The notes under the pieces were generated by a model, which was not told the origin of the DNA, did not search any database, and worked only from the letters and a program-made list of their open reading frames with translations. The position numbers and the translations under genes were made by a program. Below are positions 29,101 to 37,167 of a stretch of DNA of 64,000 bases, one piece after another; the stretch's first letter is position 1, and each line of letters starts with the position of its first letter. Source of the stretch: Pirellulaceae bacterium (GTDB lineage: Bacteria; Planctomycetota; Planctomycetia; Pirellulales; Pirellulaceae); contig JAKVCA010000003.1 in NCBI GenBank assembly GCA_022448315.1, positions 1-64,000 of the forward strand, given 5' to 3'.

Positions 29101-29738
29101 AACAGTTGTCGAGCAATCGAGAAGGAGCAAGCTTGCTCCTTCAGTTGATTCAGAATGGTAAGGTGAGCCGTCGAATCATCTCGTCCGAACAGATCGCTCA
29201 GACCATGCGAGCCAATATGACGCCATCTGAACGGCAGACACTCAACGAGCTTTCACAGAGCATTCCGGACGGTCATGATTTGGCGAAGCAGATCGAGGAA
29301 CGGCGAGGCTGGATTTCCCACGAATCGGCGGACCCCGTGGCAGGCGCGGCAGTATTCAAAAAACATTGCGCCAACTGCCACCAGATCGCCGGTCAAGGAG
29401 CAATGATCGGTCCGCAACTTGATGGGATTGGCAACCGCGGGCTTGAGCGGCTGATGGAAGATCTCCTCGATCCCAACCGTAATGTCGACGTTGCGTTCAG
29501 AACCACATTGATTCAAACCGAAGATGGGGCAACCGAGAGCGGACTGATACGCCAAGAGACAGAAACTTCAATCCGCCTGATTGACCCGCAGGGCAAAGAG
29601 TTACTGATTGACAAAAATCAGGTGGAGCAACGCCAACCCTCGCCCTTGTCACTGATGCCCGGAAACCTCGTTTCTGATTTACCTCGCCGCGAATTCGTCA
29701 ATCTTATCGGGTACCTATTGAAGGCATCCCACCCTTAG
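26187..29738 (+). CDS. PVC-type heme-binding CxxCH protein with propeller and HEAT repeats
   Basis: A 1183-residue exported protein. I chose GTG 26187, which overlaps the previous stop and gives a signal peptide (VGQLLAGTLWILFPEIAIAQ); an ATG at 26124 is also in frame. Domains: a membrane-bound-dehydrogenase-like beta-propeller at about 40-420 (KTFEVPEGFKVELV, ILEDTDGDGRYDKTTVFAEG, RNLFSGNVMTSRIN-like); HEAT-type helical repeats at about 430-650; a beta-sandwich linker; and a C-terminal cytochrome c at about 1040-1183 with heme site CANCHQ near residue 1062. The family is typical of planctomycetes and verrucomicrobia and is predicted to oxidise sugars or sugar derivatives in the periplasm. 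The substrate is unknown. Confidence 0.9.
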   Translation: MTDPLRPRSTTAIRVGQLLAGTLWILFPEIAIAQPPFSEGVRSTDPLTAEEQLKTFEVPEGFKVELVSAEPDILKPLNLNFDYRGRLWVTDSTEYPFPAPESTVARDSVKILEDTDGDGRYDKTTVFAEGLNIPIGIYPTLTGCIVYSIPHIWLLEDTDGDDRADRKTRLYGPMGYERDTHGMNNAFTRGFDGWLYACHGFNNETRVAGRDQHEIHMQSGNTYRMRLDGDRIEQFTWGQVNPFGMTIDNLGNLFTADCHSKPVYQLIRGGYYPSFGKPHDGLGYVPAIMEHLHGSTAIAGVSLYVDDRFPAPYRHNLFSGNVMTSRINRNRLDRNGATPTAVEQPDFLSTTDPWYRPVDIQLGPDGALYVADFYNRIIGHYEVPLEHPGRDRFRGRIWRVSYSGTKDAPATRKSTFQSLEGRSDSDLIQGLADPNLTARLLVLNYLVDRSLQHQNHHDPTQLCQLALTAFQDSPNPHQRSAILWVLARLGWEIEKVASRGLADDHPEVRTHALRVLAESNSVPPNALLQTVRALEDPAPEVRLAAADVLGQHTENERIKSLLAALDDVKEGDFLLRQGLRIAVKQQLLSQTGWFPTLANEIDENRRDLLANIAIAVPTAESASLLLDQIQRDSALPPSELTPRMRHIALHANAQQLETLSTLVPSKFPEHLDIQFEILAAIESGLRERGQDPLPVLETWGKELTDRFLTRVHPDPTWDYRAIAGKTRQDNPWVVQSRISQDGATHDFLCSLPAGEQATGELVSKPFPAPRQLTFFLAGHDGFPNQPVQNQNLVRLLDVETGDVLREVNPPRNDTAQKVVWTLDQLENRQVQLSILDRDQANAYAWLAIGRFEPGLVKVPAIGPREHNSDLQNMAQLVRRLKLASHRPILVRNLLRAGSDGATRKQLATAALTLQPEVHLQAMLPVLSDSSPSPEWVARYAEQLEHPDHDACRTFFDETLASLPGRLQTQVAQQLSSNREGASLLLQLIQNGKVSRRIISSEQIAQTMRANMTPSERQTLNELSQSIPDGHDLAKQIEERRGWISHESADPVAGAAVFKKHCANCHQIAGQGAMIGPQLDGIGNRGLERLMEDLLDPNRNVDVAFRTTLIQTEDGATESGLIRQETETSIRLIDPQGKELLIDKNQVEQRQPSPLSLMPGNLVSDLPRREFVNLIGYLLKASHP

Positions 29739-30096
29739 CTTTCCGACGCGACCTTCTCTGAGCACGCACAACCCGAATAACCCTCTCAAGTCGTGCGCAG
29801 GTCACGGAATTAGATTCGGGGACTCAAGCCCTTACCCGAGGGGATCTTAAACGCCAGCTAGACTAGTGATTTACGGCTGACAACTCCGGAGCAGGGGAAT
29901 CCGAACCGGCTTCGGAGGAGCGATTCAGATCAGACAGATCATGAGTCCACTAAACGCCCCATGGGCGTGGGTGACGGACGGTGCTCCGGGCAACTCCTGC
30001 AATCAAACGCCGCCCTAGCAACCGTTCTTTGTCCGTGAATCGTCCAGCGACGCAAGTGCTGAAAAACGCGGACATTGCCTCCCTTCAGGTATTTGA
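29739..30096. other. 358-base intergenic region upstream of the type I exporter
   Basis: No gene is recognised. Two short inverted repeats are visible: CCGAA-CCGGC-TTCGG near 29898-29912, and ACGCCC-CAT-GGGCGT at 29954-29968. Neither is followed by a T-run. The second is nearly a perfect palindrome and could be a protein-binding site about 130 bases before the transporter start. No small cargo gene for the exporter can be seen. Confidence 0.4.
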
Positions 30097-32265
30097 ATGA
30101 GCGAACAAGAGCAAAAGAAATTGGATCACACTTCACTGAAGTGTCTCTGCTTGATCGCTCGTCACCACAGTGTCGATGTCAGTGTCGAGCGCCTGGTCCA
30201 TGATTATTCGCTGGAAACCTCTGAACCCTCGACACGACGTCTGCTTCGCATTGCCAAGGACACCGGGTTTCGCGCTCGTCGCACTCGCCTCGCGTGGCAC
30301 CAGCTTCGCCGAATGGGTGAGGCATTTCCGGCGATGGCGCAACTCAAGAACGGGAATTACGTCATTCTCGTTGGATTGCGTGACGCCGAAGATGAAGAGG
30401 GCAAAAAACGCGAAGAGCTGGCGATTTTTGACCCGTTAGCCGATCGTCACGATTTCATTTTCATGGATCGAGAGACTTTCCAGAAATCCTGGGAAGGCGA
30501 CGTGATCCTGATGAAGAGATCGTTTTCCATGATGGACAAGAACCAGCCCTTCAGTCTCCGCTGGTTCATTCCGGAAATCATCAGGCAACGTGTCGCTTTC
30601 ATTGATGTGGCCATCGGGGCTCTGTTCATCCACGCGATTGCCCTTGTCACGCCTTTATACTTCCAGATCGTGATCGACAAAGTGCTTGTCAATAATGCTC
30701 AAGACACCTTGAGAACGATCACCATCGGAATTTTGATCGCGATCGTCTTCGACGCAATCCTCGATTACTTGCGAGGTTTTCTGCTCCTCCACGCCACCAG
30801 CAAGATTGACGTGCGAGTCGCAACGAGAACATTCAACCACATGCTGCATTTGCCGATCCAGTTCTTCGAGCAGATGACCGCCGGCGTGCTGACGAAACAC
30901 ATGCAACAGACATCGAAGATTCGTGAGTTCCTTACGGGACAACTCTTCATGACGTTGCTCGACAGCACCGCTCTGTTTGTATTTTTGCCAATACTCTTCT
31001 TCTACAGCTCGACCCTCTCGTTTGTTGTCCTGGGATTTTCGGCGGCATTGGCAGCTGTCATTGGTGTACTCCTGGGGCCTTACCGACGCCGACTTGAGGC
31101 GTTGTATGCCGCAGAAGGGGATCGACAAGCCATGCTGGTCGAGTCCATCCATGGAATTCAAACGGTCAAGGCGTTGTCCATGGAGCCGATTCAGCGGCGA
31201 AAATGGGATGAAAAATCGGCACAATCTGTCGCCATGCATTTTCATGTCGGCAAAATCTCGATTACCGCCAGATCCATCTCCAAATTGCTCGAAAAAGCGA
31301 TGACAGTAACCCTCGTTTGGGTCGGGGCGATGCTGGTCTTTGATAACAATCTCTCGGTGGGTGCCCTTGTCGCGTTTCAAATGATCGCCGGGCGTGTGAC
31401 CGGTCCCTTGGTTCAACTCGTTTCATTGGTCCATTCGTATCAGGAAGCCGCGTTGAGCGTTCGCATGATGGGGCAGGTGATGAATCGACCGGTTGAGCCC
31501 GGGATGGGTCGAGGTCTTCGCCCCTCAATTCAAGGTCGGATGGAATTTGAAAATGTCACCTTCCACTACTCTCCAACCAGCCCACCTGCACTTGACCATG
31601 TCTCCCTAAATATTCCCGCGGGCAGTGTCGTTGGAATCGTGGGCCGCAGCGGTTCGGGAAAAACGACCCTTACTCGCCTGATGCAAGGCCTTTATGAGAT
31701 GCAGGGTGGCCTGATCCGTTTTGATGGCATGGACATCCGTGAATATGACCTTGCACACCTGCGACGAAATATCGGCGTCGTCCTGCAAGAGAACTTTTTG
31801 TTCCGCGGATCCGTACGAGAAAACATCTCGATGTCGAAAACCAACGCGACCTTTCAAGAGGTCGTCCAAGCATCGAAACTGGCGGGAGCTGCAGAATTTA
31901 TTGAGCGACTTCCGCAGAGCTTTGATACCATTCTTGAAGAGAATGGTGCCAACTTATCTGGCGGCCAGAAACAGCGTCTTGCCATTGCGAGAGCCCTGTT
32001 AACGGATCCGCGAATTCTCATTTTCGACGAAGCCACCAGTGCTCTGGACCCCGAGAGCGAAGCGATTATTCAGGCGAACTTGGCAAAGATTGCGAAGGGC
32101 CGGACCGTCATCATCGTTTCTCACCGACTTTCGACGCTGACCCGTTGCGATGCCATCGTGGTCATTGAAAGGGGCAAAATTGAAAACATGGGAACTCACC
32201 AGCAATTGCTTAACCAAAGCAAGGTATACAAAGAATTATGGTATCAACAGATGGGCCGAGCGTAG
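30097..32265 (+). CDS. type I secretion ABC transporter (HlyB/LapB-like)
   Basis: A 722-residue inner-membrane exporter. Residues 1-140 form a C39-peptidase-like domain that seems catalytically dead: the stretch TSLKCLCLIARHHSVDVS resembles the C39-like domain of HlyB and LapB and lacks the C-G motif of processing peptidases. Membrane helices span about 155-440 (IDVAIGALFIHAIALVTPLYFQ and others). The ATPase domain has Walker A GRSGSGKTTL, signature LSGGQKQRLAIARALL, Walker B ILIFDEATSALD and IVSHRLSTL. Such proteins export unprocessed RTX-like or adhesin proteins through a HlyD-TolC channel. The HlyD gene overlaps its 3' end by 28 bases. No TolC gene or RTX protein is nearby. Confidence 0.93.
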   Translation: MSEQEQKKLDHTSLKCLCLIARHHSVDVSVERLVHDYSLETSEPSTRRLLRIAKDTGFRARRTRLAWHQLRRMGEAFPAMAQLKNGNYVILVGLRDAEDEEGKKREELAIFDPLADRHDFIFMDRETFQKSWEGDVILMKRSFSMMDKNQPFSLRWFIPEIIRQRVAFIDVAIGALFIHAIALVTPLYFQIVIDKVLVNNAQDTLRTITIGILIAIVFDAILDYLRGFLLLHATSKIDVRVATRTFNHMLHLPIQFFEQMTAGVLTKHMQQTSKIREFLTGQLFMTLLDSTALFVFLPILFFYSSTLSFVVLGFSAALAAVIGVLLGPYRRRLEALYAAEGDRQAMLVESIHGIQTVKALSMEPIQRRKWDEKSAQSVAMHFHVGKISITARSISKLLEKAMTVTLVWVGAMLVFDNNLSVGALVAFQMIAGRVTGPLVQLVSLVHSYQEAALSVRMMGQVMNRPVEPGMGRGLRPSIQGRMEFENVTFHYSPTSPPALDHVSLNIPAGSVVGIVGRSGSGKTTLTRLMQGLYEMQGGLIRFDGMDIREYDLAHLRRNIGVVLQENFLFRGSVRENISMSKTNATFQEVVQASKLAGAAEFIERLPQSFDTILEENGANLSGGQKQRLAIARALLTDPRILIFDEATSALDPESEAIIQANLAKIAKGRTVIIVSHRLSTLTRCDAIVVIERGKIENMGTHQQLLNQSKVYKELWYQQMGRA

Positions 32266-33701
32266 CTGAGGAAGCGGAAGTTACACCAACGTCCGAATCC
32301 AAAGAAACGCCAGCAAAAGAAGAGAAGCGTCCCGAGCCGAAAAAAAGTCGCCGCCCTGAGCGCCGTCGAAAAATCGATCCTGCGCTGATCGAATTCCAAC
32401 CGGACGCGGTGGAAATTGAGGAACGGCCGATACCGGGCAAGGCTCGTTGGACACTCTACATCGTTATCCTGATCATTGTCTCGGTCGTCGCATGGTCATG
32501 GTTCACCGAAGTGGATCGGATCGTAGTGGCCGAAGGTGAATTGATTACGGCAATCACACCTCTTGTGGTTCAGTCGGCAACCACCAACGAAGTGCGTGAA
32601 ATCCGCGCGAAATTTGGTCAGGTGGTGAATCCCGGCGACGTGCTGGCCGTCCTCGACGGTGACCTCCCGGAACTCGATGTCGCAAAACTTGAGGGCGACA
32701 TCCTTTCTCGCGAAGCAACCATTGCTCGACTAAAGGCAGAAAGAGATGGTAAGCCGTTTACCGTGGATAAAGTGTCGACCTCCAATCCAGCCATGGTCGA
32801 CGAATGGGGACTCTATCAATCTCGTCAGGAGGAGCGGACGGCAAAAATCAAGGAACTGAACCAGGCCGTCAGAAAATTGGAAGCGGAAATTCGCACGAAC
32901 GAAACCAATGTCAACAATAACAAAGAGAAACTGGCGGTCCTTGTCGAAATAGAAAACGTCACCTCCAACCTGTTTGAACGAAACATCGAGTCCGAATTTG
33001 AATTTCTATCGGCAAAACTCCGTCGTCTTGAGGCCGAAGGTAAAGTCCGAGACCTGGAAGCGAAAAAGGATGAACTTCGCGAACAACTGGATCAAGCCAG
33101 CAAGTCACTGGACTCCTATGAGGCGAACTGGACCGCGACTGTCAATGACAGCCTGGTGAAAGCCCAGAATGAATTGAAACTGGTCAAAAGCGATCTGGCG
33201 AAAGCCCAAAAAGCACAAACCTTCGTAAATCTCACGGTTCCTCAAGAGCCGAAGGGTCAGCGATACATGGTCGTTGAGGCGACCGATCGAGCTTCGGTCG
33301 CAGAGGGCGCGAAGCCCCTGTTCAAACTCGTGCCCATGGATGTTCCCTTGGAAGCGGAAATTCAGATCCCCGCCAAGGACATCGGTCGGATTTCTCTCGA
33401 CGATGACGTTCGGATCAAACTCAACGCATTTCCCTATCAGAAACATGGAACATTAAGTGGAACCGTTCAGACGATCAGCGAAGGCTCTTTTCAAGAGGGA
33501 CAGGGCCCTCTGCAGAGCTCGTTTTTCCTGTCAACGGTGACCCTTCCTGCTGGTCAACAGCTGGAAAATGTTCAGGAGGATATGCGTCTGATGCCTGGCA
33601 TGAGCGCCACCTGTGAAATCCGCGTCGGAAAGAGACGTGTTCTCGACTACTTCATCTACCCACTGTTCCGCCAACTCGACCAGAGCATTCGAGAACCGTA
33701 G
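32238..33701 (+). CDS. HlyD-family membrane fusion protein
   Basis: A 487-residue periplasmic adaptor of type I secretion. A charged Pro/Glu/Lys-rich cytoplasmic tail (residues 1-70) precedes one membrane helix (WTLYIVILIIVSVVAWSWF, about 71-89). Next come a biotinyl-lipoyl-like half motif (VREIRAKFGQVVNPGDVLAVL), a long coiled coil (about 150-310) and a C-terminal beta-barrel ending GMSATCEIRVGKRRVLDYFIYPLF, close to the HlyD signature. It starts inside the ABC gene (28-base overlap), so the two are made together. The unusually long N-terminal tail may help recruit cargo; this is inference. Confidence 0.92.
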   Translation: MVSTDGPSVAEEAEVTPTSESKETPAKEEKRPEPKKSRRPERRRKIDPALIEFQPDAVEIEERPIPGKARWTLYIVILIIVSVVAWSWFTEVDRIVVAEGELITAITPLVVQSATTNEVREIRAKFGQVVNPGDVLAVLDGDLPELDVAKLEGDILSREATIARLKAERDGKPFTVDKVSTSNPAMVDEWGLYQSRQEERTAKIKELNQAVRKLEAEIRTNETNVNNNKEKLAVLVEIENVTSNLFERNIESEFEFLSAKLRRLEAEGKVRDLEAKKDELREQLDQASKSLDSYEANWTATVNDSLVKAQNELKLVKSDLAKAQKAQTFVNLTVPQEPKGQRYMVVEATDRASVAEGAKPLFKLVPMDVPLEAEIQIPAKDIGRISLDDDVRIKLNAFPYQKHGTLSGTVQTISEGSFQEGQGPLQSSFFLSTVTLPAGQQLENVQEDMRLMPGMSATCEIRVGKRRVLDYFIYPLFRQLDQSIREP

Positions 33702-33748
33702 CAGAGGCTTCCAAGATCGCTGCCGCCAACGCTAGCATTCGGGAACCG
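33684..33748. repeat. near-identical 15-bp direct repeat at the 3' end of the HlyD gene
   Basis: AGCATTCGAGAACCG (33684-33698, the last codons of the gene) recurs as AGCATTCGGGAACCG (33734-33748) with one difference, 50 bases further on. This suggests a small partial duplication of the gene end. Confidence 0.45.
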
Positions 33749-34208
33749 CGACGAGCCTTTGCTTGGGCTTGGTGGATCAACAAACCTGCTTTCCAACCCA
33801 AGCACCACGTCGCTCTACGATCTCTGCGCCTCGCTCTACAATCTTGTGCTACTGTCTAGTCCTACGATCTTCCAGTGTGATGCAGCGTCGATCTCACAGC
33901 GACTCAGAAAAGCTGTACCGGACCGGACTCAACAGAGCAGGCTTTCTAAACGCCTGCGGCGCCGACTTGGCCTTGAGCAAGACTGGCCTTACTTCATTGG
34001 TCAAGGTTCGTCTATGATGTCGACGCGATCGTCGACGTCATGCGCAACTCGAACCCGCAATTCGCTGGTCTTACCGGACATGGCGATATGGGCGTTGGGA
34101 CAAGGCGTTGACGCAACCTGATCGAGATCGAAGAGAGCTTTCCGCCGATTTGTTGTTCACGTGGAGAGGTTATCTTCGCAAGGGAAATCATCAATGGAGT
34201 AATGCTGT
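33702..34208. other. 507-base intergenic region, no gene recognised
   Basis: This lies between the HlyD gene and cysK. Apart from the copy of the 15-bp repeat and two occurrences of CTACGATCT, I see no structured element. The open frames crossing it do not look like proteins. It may hold a decayed gene and the cysK promoter. No terminator hairpin for the secretion operon is obvious. Confidence 0.4.
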
Positions 34209-35150
34209 ATGTTCCGTAATCGCACTTACGACGCGGTCACTCAGACAATCGGTGCGACGCCGATGATCAAAATCAATCGTTTGATTCCAGAAGACCACGC
34301 TACCGTCTTCGCCAAATGCGAGTTCTTCCAGCCTCTCAATAGCGTGAAGGATCGAATTGGAGTGGCGATGATCGAAGCGGGTGAGACGAGTGGCAAGATC
34401 AATTCGGACACCCATATCATTGAGCCTACGAGCGGGAATACGGGAATTGCTCTTGCCTTCGTTTGTGCTTCCAAAGGTTATAAGCTCACGTTGACGATGC
34501 CCGAGTCCATGTCATTGGAGCGGCGTGCGTTGCTCAGGGCCATGGGCGCGAATCTCGTGCTCACTCCCGCGGCTGAAGGGATGAAAGGGGCAATCAATCG
34601 AGCGGCCGAACTTGTTGAAACCGAGGAGAATGCCTACTCTCCGCAACAATTTGAAAACCCGGCCAATCCAGCCATCCATGAGAAAACAACGGGACCTGAG
34701 ATTTGGGAAGACTCCGGCCACAACATTGATGCCATTGTGGCTGGCGTGGGCACCGGTGGCACCATTACCGGAGTTTCTCGTTACCTCAAAAAGATGAATC
34801 CCAATTTCAAAACCATCGCGGTCGAACCCGAGGCTTCCCCCGTAATTGGAGGTGGGCAACCAGGCCCCCATAAGATACAAGGGATCGGAGCTGGCTTCAT
34901 TCCGGGCAACCTCGATACAGGTCTCGTCGATGAAGTCATCACTGTCTCAAATGAAGACGCGTTCGCTTGGTCCAGACGACTGGCCTCTGAAGAAGGCATC
35001 ATGGCGGGAATCAGTTCGGGGGCCAACATTTGTGTCGCGTCCCAGATCGCATCAAGACCAGAATTTCAAGGCAAGAGGATTGTGACCATCATGTGCAGTC
35101 TCGGTGAACGCTATTTATCCACGCCCCTCTTCGAAGGATTGACAGGCTAG
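34209..35150 (+). CDS. cysK: cysteine synthase A (O-acetylserine sulfhydrylase)
   Basis: A 313-residue PLP enzyme of the fold-type II family that makes cysteine from O-acetylserine and sulfide. The PLP lysine lies in NSVKDRIG near residue 45. The substrate loop is [12 protein letters not shown] and the phosphate-binding glycine loop is [16 protein letters not shown]. The C-terminal [10 protein letters not shown] segment is also typical. GGAG lies 10 bases before ATG 34209. A strong terminator follows, so it is probably transcribed alone. Confidence 0.96.
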   Translation: MFRNRTYDAVTQTIGATPMIKINRLIPEDHATVFAKCEFFQPLNSVKDRIGVAMIEAGETSGKINSDTHIIEPTSGNTGIALAFVCASKGYKLTLTMPESMSLERRALLRAMGANLVLTPAAEGMKGAINRAAELVETEENAYSPQQFENPANPAIHEKTTGPEIWEDSGHNIDAIVAGVGTGGTITGVSRYLKKMNPNFKTIAVEPEASPVIGGGQPGPHKIQGIGAGFIPGNLDTGLVDEVITVSNEDAFAWSRRLASEEGIMAGISSGANICVASQIASRPEFQGKRIVTIMCSLGERYLSTPLFEGLTG

Positions 35151-35195
35151 GGCTGACACGCATCGCCCAAAGCGAAAATCCCAATTCATGATCAG

Positions 35196-35229
35196 CCTCA
35201 CCCGGCAATCGCCGGAGTGAGGTTTTTTT
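35196..35229 (+). terminator. Rho-independent terminator of cysK
   Basis: CCTCACCCGGC (35196-35206) pairs with GCCGG-A-GTGAGG (35211-35222), an 11-bp stem with one bulged A and an AATC loop. Seven T residues follow (35223-35229). It starts 45 bases after the cysK stop. On the minus strand the T-run is missing, so it does not terminate pepA. Confidence 0.93.
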
Positions 35230-35314
35230 CATGGCTTCATTGCGAGGAACTGTGTCACAAAACATTGAATGGATCCTCTTCAACCCACGGGACGAGGCTT
35301 ATGTTGGACAAAAT

Positions 35315-36775
35315 TCAAGCCTTCGCTTCGCTCGCGCAGTTTTCAACCAACTGGACCAGTGTCCGAACGAACGCGCCGGATCCCCCTGCATCAATCCACG
35401 CTTTCTCACTGTCCAGGTAGGCGGGTCCGGCGATATCGATATGAACCCAAGGGGTCTCTCGAACGAACTCCTCGAGGAACTTCGCCGCCGTAATCGCTCC
35501 TCCCCAACGGCCGTTGCCAACATTTTTTATGTCGGCAACTTTACTCTGCACCTGCTCACCGAACTCAGGAAACATGGGCAACTCCCACACCTGCTCTCCC
35601 GTCTGAGCAGCTGCATTTTGGATGCTCTGGCACCAGTCGGCATGATTGGTCATGATTCCGGCGACGTCCATGCCGAGGGCGACGAGGCAAGCGCCCGTCA
35701 AGGTTGCCAGGTCGACGATCCGATCGGCTCCGCGTTCCACAGCGACATCCAAAACGTCTGCGAGGACGACACGGCCCTCAGCATCTGTATTAAGGATCTC
35801 AATGGTTTTGCCATTCCGAGATTTCAGCACATCCCCCAGTTTGTAGGCATCGCCACTCACTAGATTTTCGACCAAGCCAACCAGGCCGATTACATTCACC
35901 TGAGGTTTACGAAGAGCGATGGCTCGCATCGCTCCAATCACAGTGGCTGCCCCGGCCATGTCGCATTTCATGTCCTTCATACCGTCGCTAGGCTTTAGCG
36001 AATAGCCTCCGGAATCGAAAGTCACCCCCTTACCGACCAATGCCACGGGCGCTTGATCTTCAGCCCCACCTTTATAGTTCAAAATGACAAGACGAGGCTT
36101 GCGAACCGACCCACGGGCCACGGCCAAAAGTGCCTGACAGTTTTCTTCGACCAAACGGTCTTCGTCCCAGATTTCAATTCCCAGTCCCACTTCGTCGGCA
36201 AGTTGTTGCATTTCCCGCGCAACGCTTTCCGGATAAATGTGATTGGGAGGTAGATTGACGAGACGCCGAGTCAGATTGACACTTTCCCCCAAGTCCCGAC
36301 CTTGCTGACAATCCTCGTCCGAACCGCCATGCCAGCGAAGCTCAGCGAGAGGGTGAAGTGAGGATTCTGTCCGGCATAAATCCTGACCATGGCCACCGAT
36401 GAAAGCTCCACATATCCCGGCGGCAACATTCCCCGAACCGAAATAGAAAGCCGCTTTGCGTCCTCCCTGATCGCCCATCTTTTTGGCCGCCATGGCCGCC
36501 ACTTTCATGACCCTTTCGTCGGACCTTTCGTCTTTGGGGCCGAGGCCAACGAGCAAAAGGAAGCGAGCTTTCATCAGGCCCGGCAAGGCCAACAACTGCG
36601 CTTCCATACTCTTTCCTGAGAAATCACCATTCTCCCAAAGTCGACGCAGCGCCCCTCCGAGCTCGTGATCCACCTCCAACATGGGCCCCGCAACACCTTC
36701 TTCGGAGTGAATCCCTAAAACCAGAAAATCGACCTCCTGTTCCAGTGGCGATTCCGAGCAGGCAACCAGGTGCAT
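35315..36775 (-). CDS. pepA: leucyl aminopeptidase (M17 family)
   Basis: A 486-residue cytosolic aminopeptidase of the M17 family, a two-zinc hexamer that removes N-terminal residues from peptides. The family signature NTDAEGRVVLADVL is visible. The preceding metal-binding KGVTFDSGGYSLKPSDGMKDMKCDMAGAA region carries the catalytic lysine; within it the core is DSGGYSLKPS. ATG 36775 is preferred because AAGGA lies 7 bases upstream; ATG 36781 and 36835 are in frame. The C-terminus follows the usual pattern (WVHIDIAGPAYLDSEKAW). It is convergent with cysK. Confidence 0.95.
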   Translation of the reverse strand: MHLVACSESPLEQEVDFLVLGIHSEEGVAGPMLEVDHELGGALRRLWENGDFSGKSMEAQLLALPGLMKARFLLLVGLGPKDERSDERVMKVAAMAAKKMGDQGGRKAAFYFGSGNVAAGICGAFIGGHGQDLCRTESSLHPLAELRWHGGSDEDCQQGRDLGESVNLTRRLVNLPPNHIYPESVAREMQQLADEVGLGIEIWDEDRLVEENCQALLAVARGSVRKPRLVILNYKGGAEDQAPVALVGKGVTFDSGGYSLKPSDGMKDMKCDMAGAATVIGAMRAIALRKPQVNVIGLVGLVENLVSGDAYKLGDVLKSRNGKTIEILNTDAEGRVVLADVLDVAVERGADRIVDLATLTGACLVALGMDVAGIMTNHADWCQSIQNAAAQTGEQVWELPMFPEFGEQVQSKVADIKNVGNGRWGGAITAAKFLEEFVRETPWVHIDIAGPAYLDSEKAWIDAGGSGAFVRTLVQLVENCASEAKA

Positions 36776-37167
36776 CTTCATTTCCTTTGCAATTCTTTGA
36801 GAGTGACAGGTCGGTGCGAACGCATGAAAACCCAAACACGGGACATCGGGCGACTCTGTCTGACGTTACAGTTTCGCATTTTCTTAACGTGAAGGAACCC
36901 GGCTTCGAGAGATGAATTGAGCTACTGATCCCTTGGGACCGTATCTTGTCGGCCCGGTTGCATTCCAAGTCCGGCATCTAGATGTTAAGGTCATCTTGTG
37001 AATGCGGAGTTCACCGGGGGTGAAACGAACCAGACGAGCCATCCTGCCCTTCTCGTGCTCGCGGTCCCCACGGCCAAGAACGGGAGTGTGACCCTAAAAA
37101 ATTTACGGGCAAACGGAAATGCTGAAATCGGGGCGGCCCGAGAAACGCGGCAAATAAGGTTTCGAAC
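36776..37167. other. divergent intergenic region between pepA and the UbiD-type gene
   Basis: About 390 bases that must contain two divergent promoters. The open frames crossing it have no family resemblance and are not accepted as genes. I see no regulatory element I can name. Confidence 0.4.
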
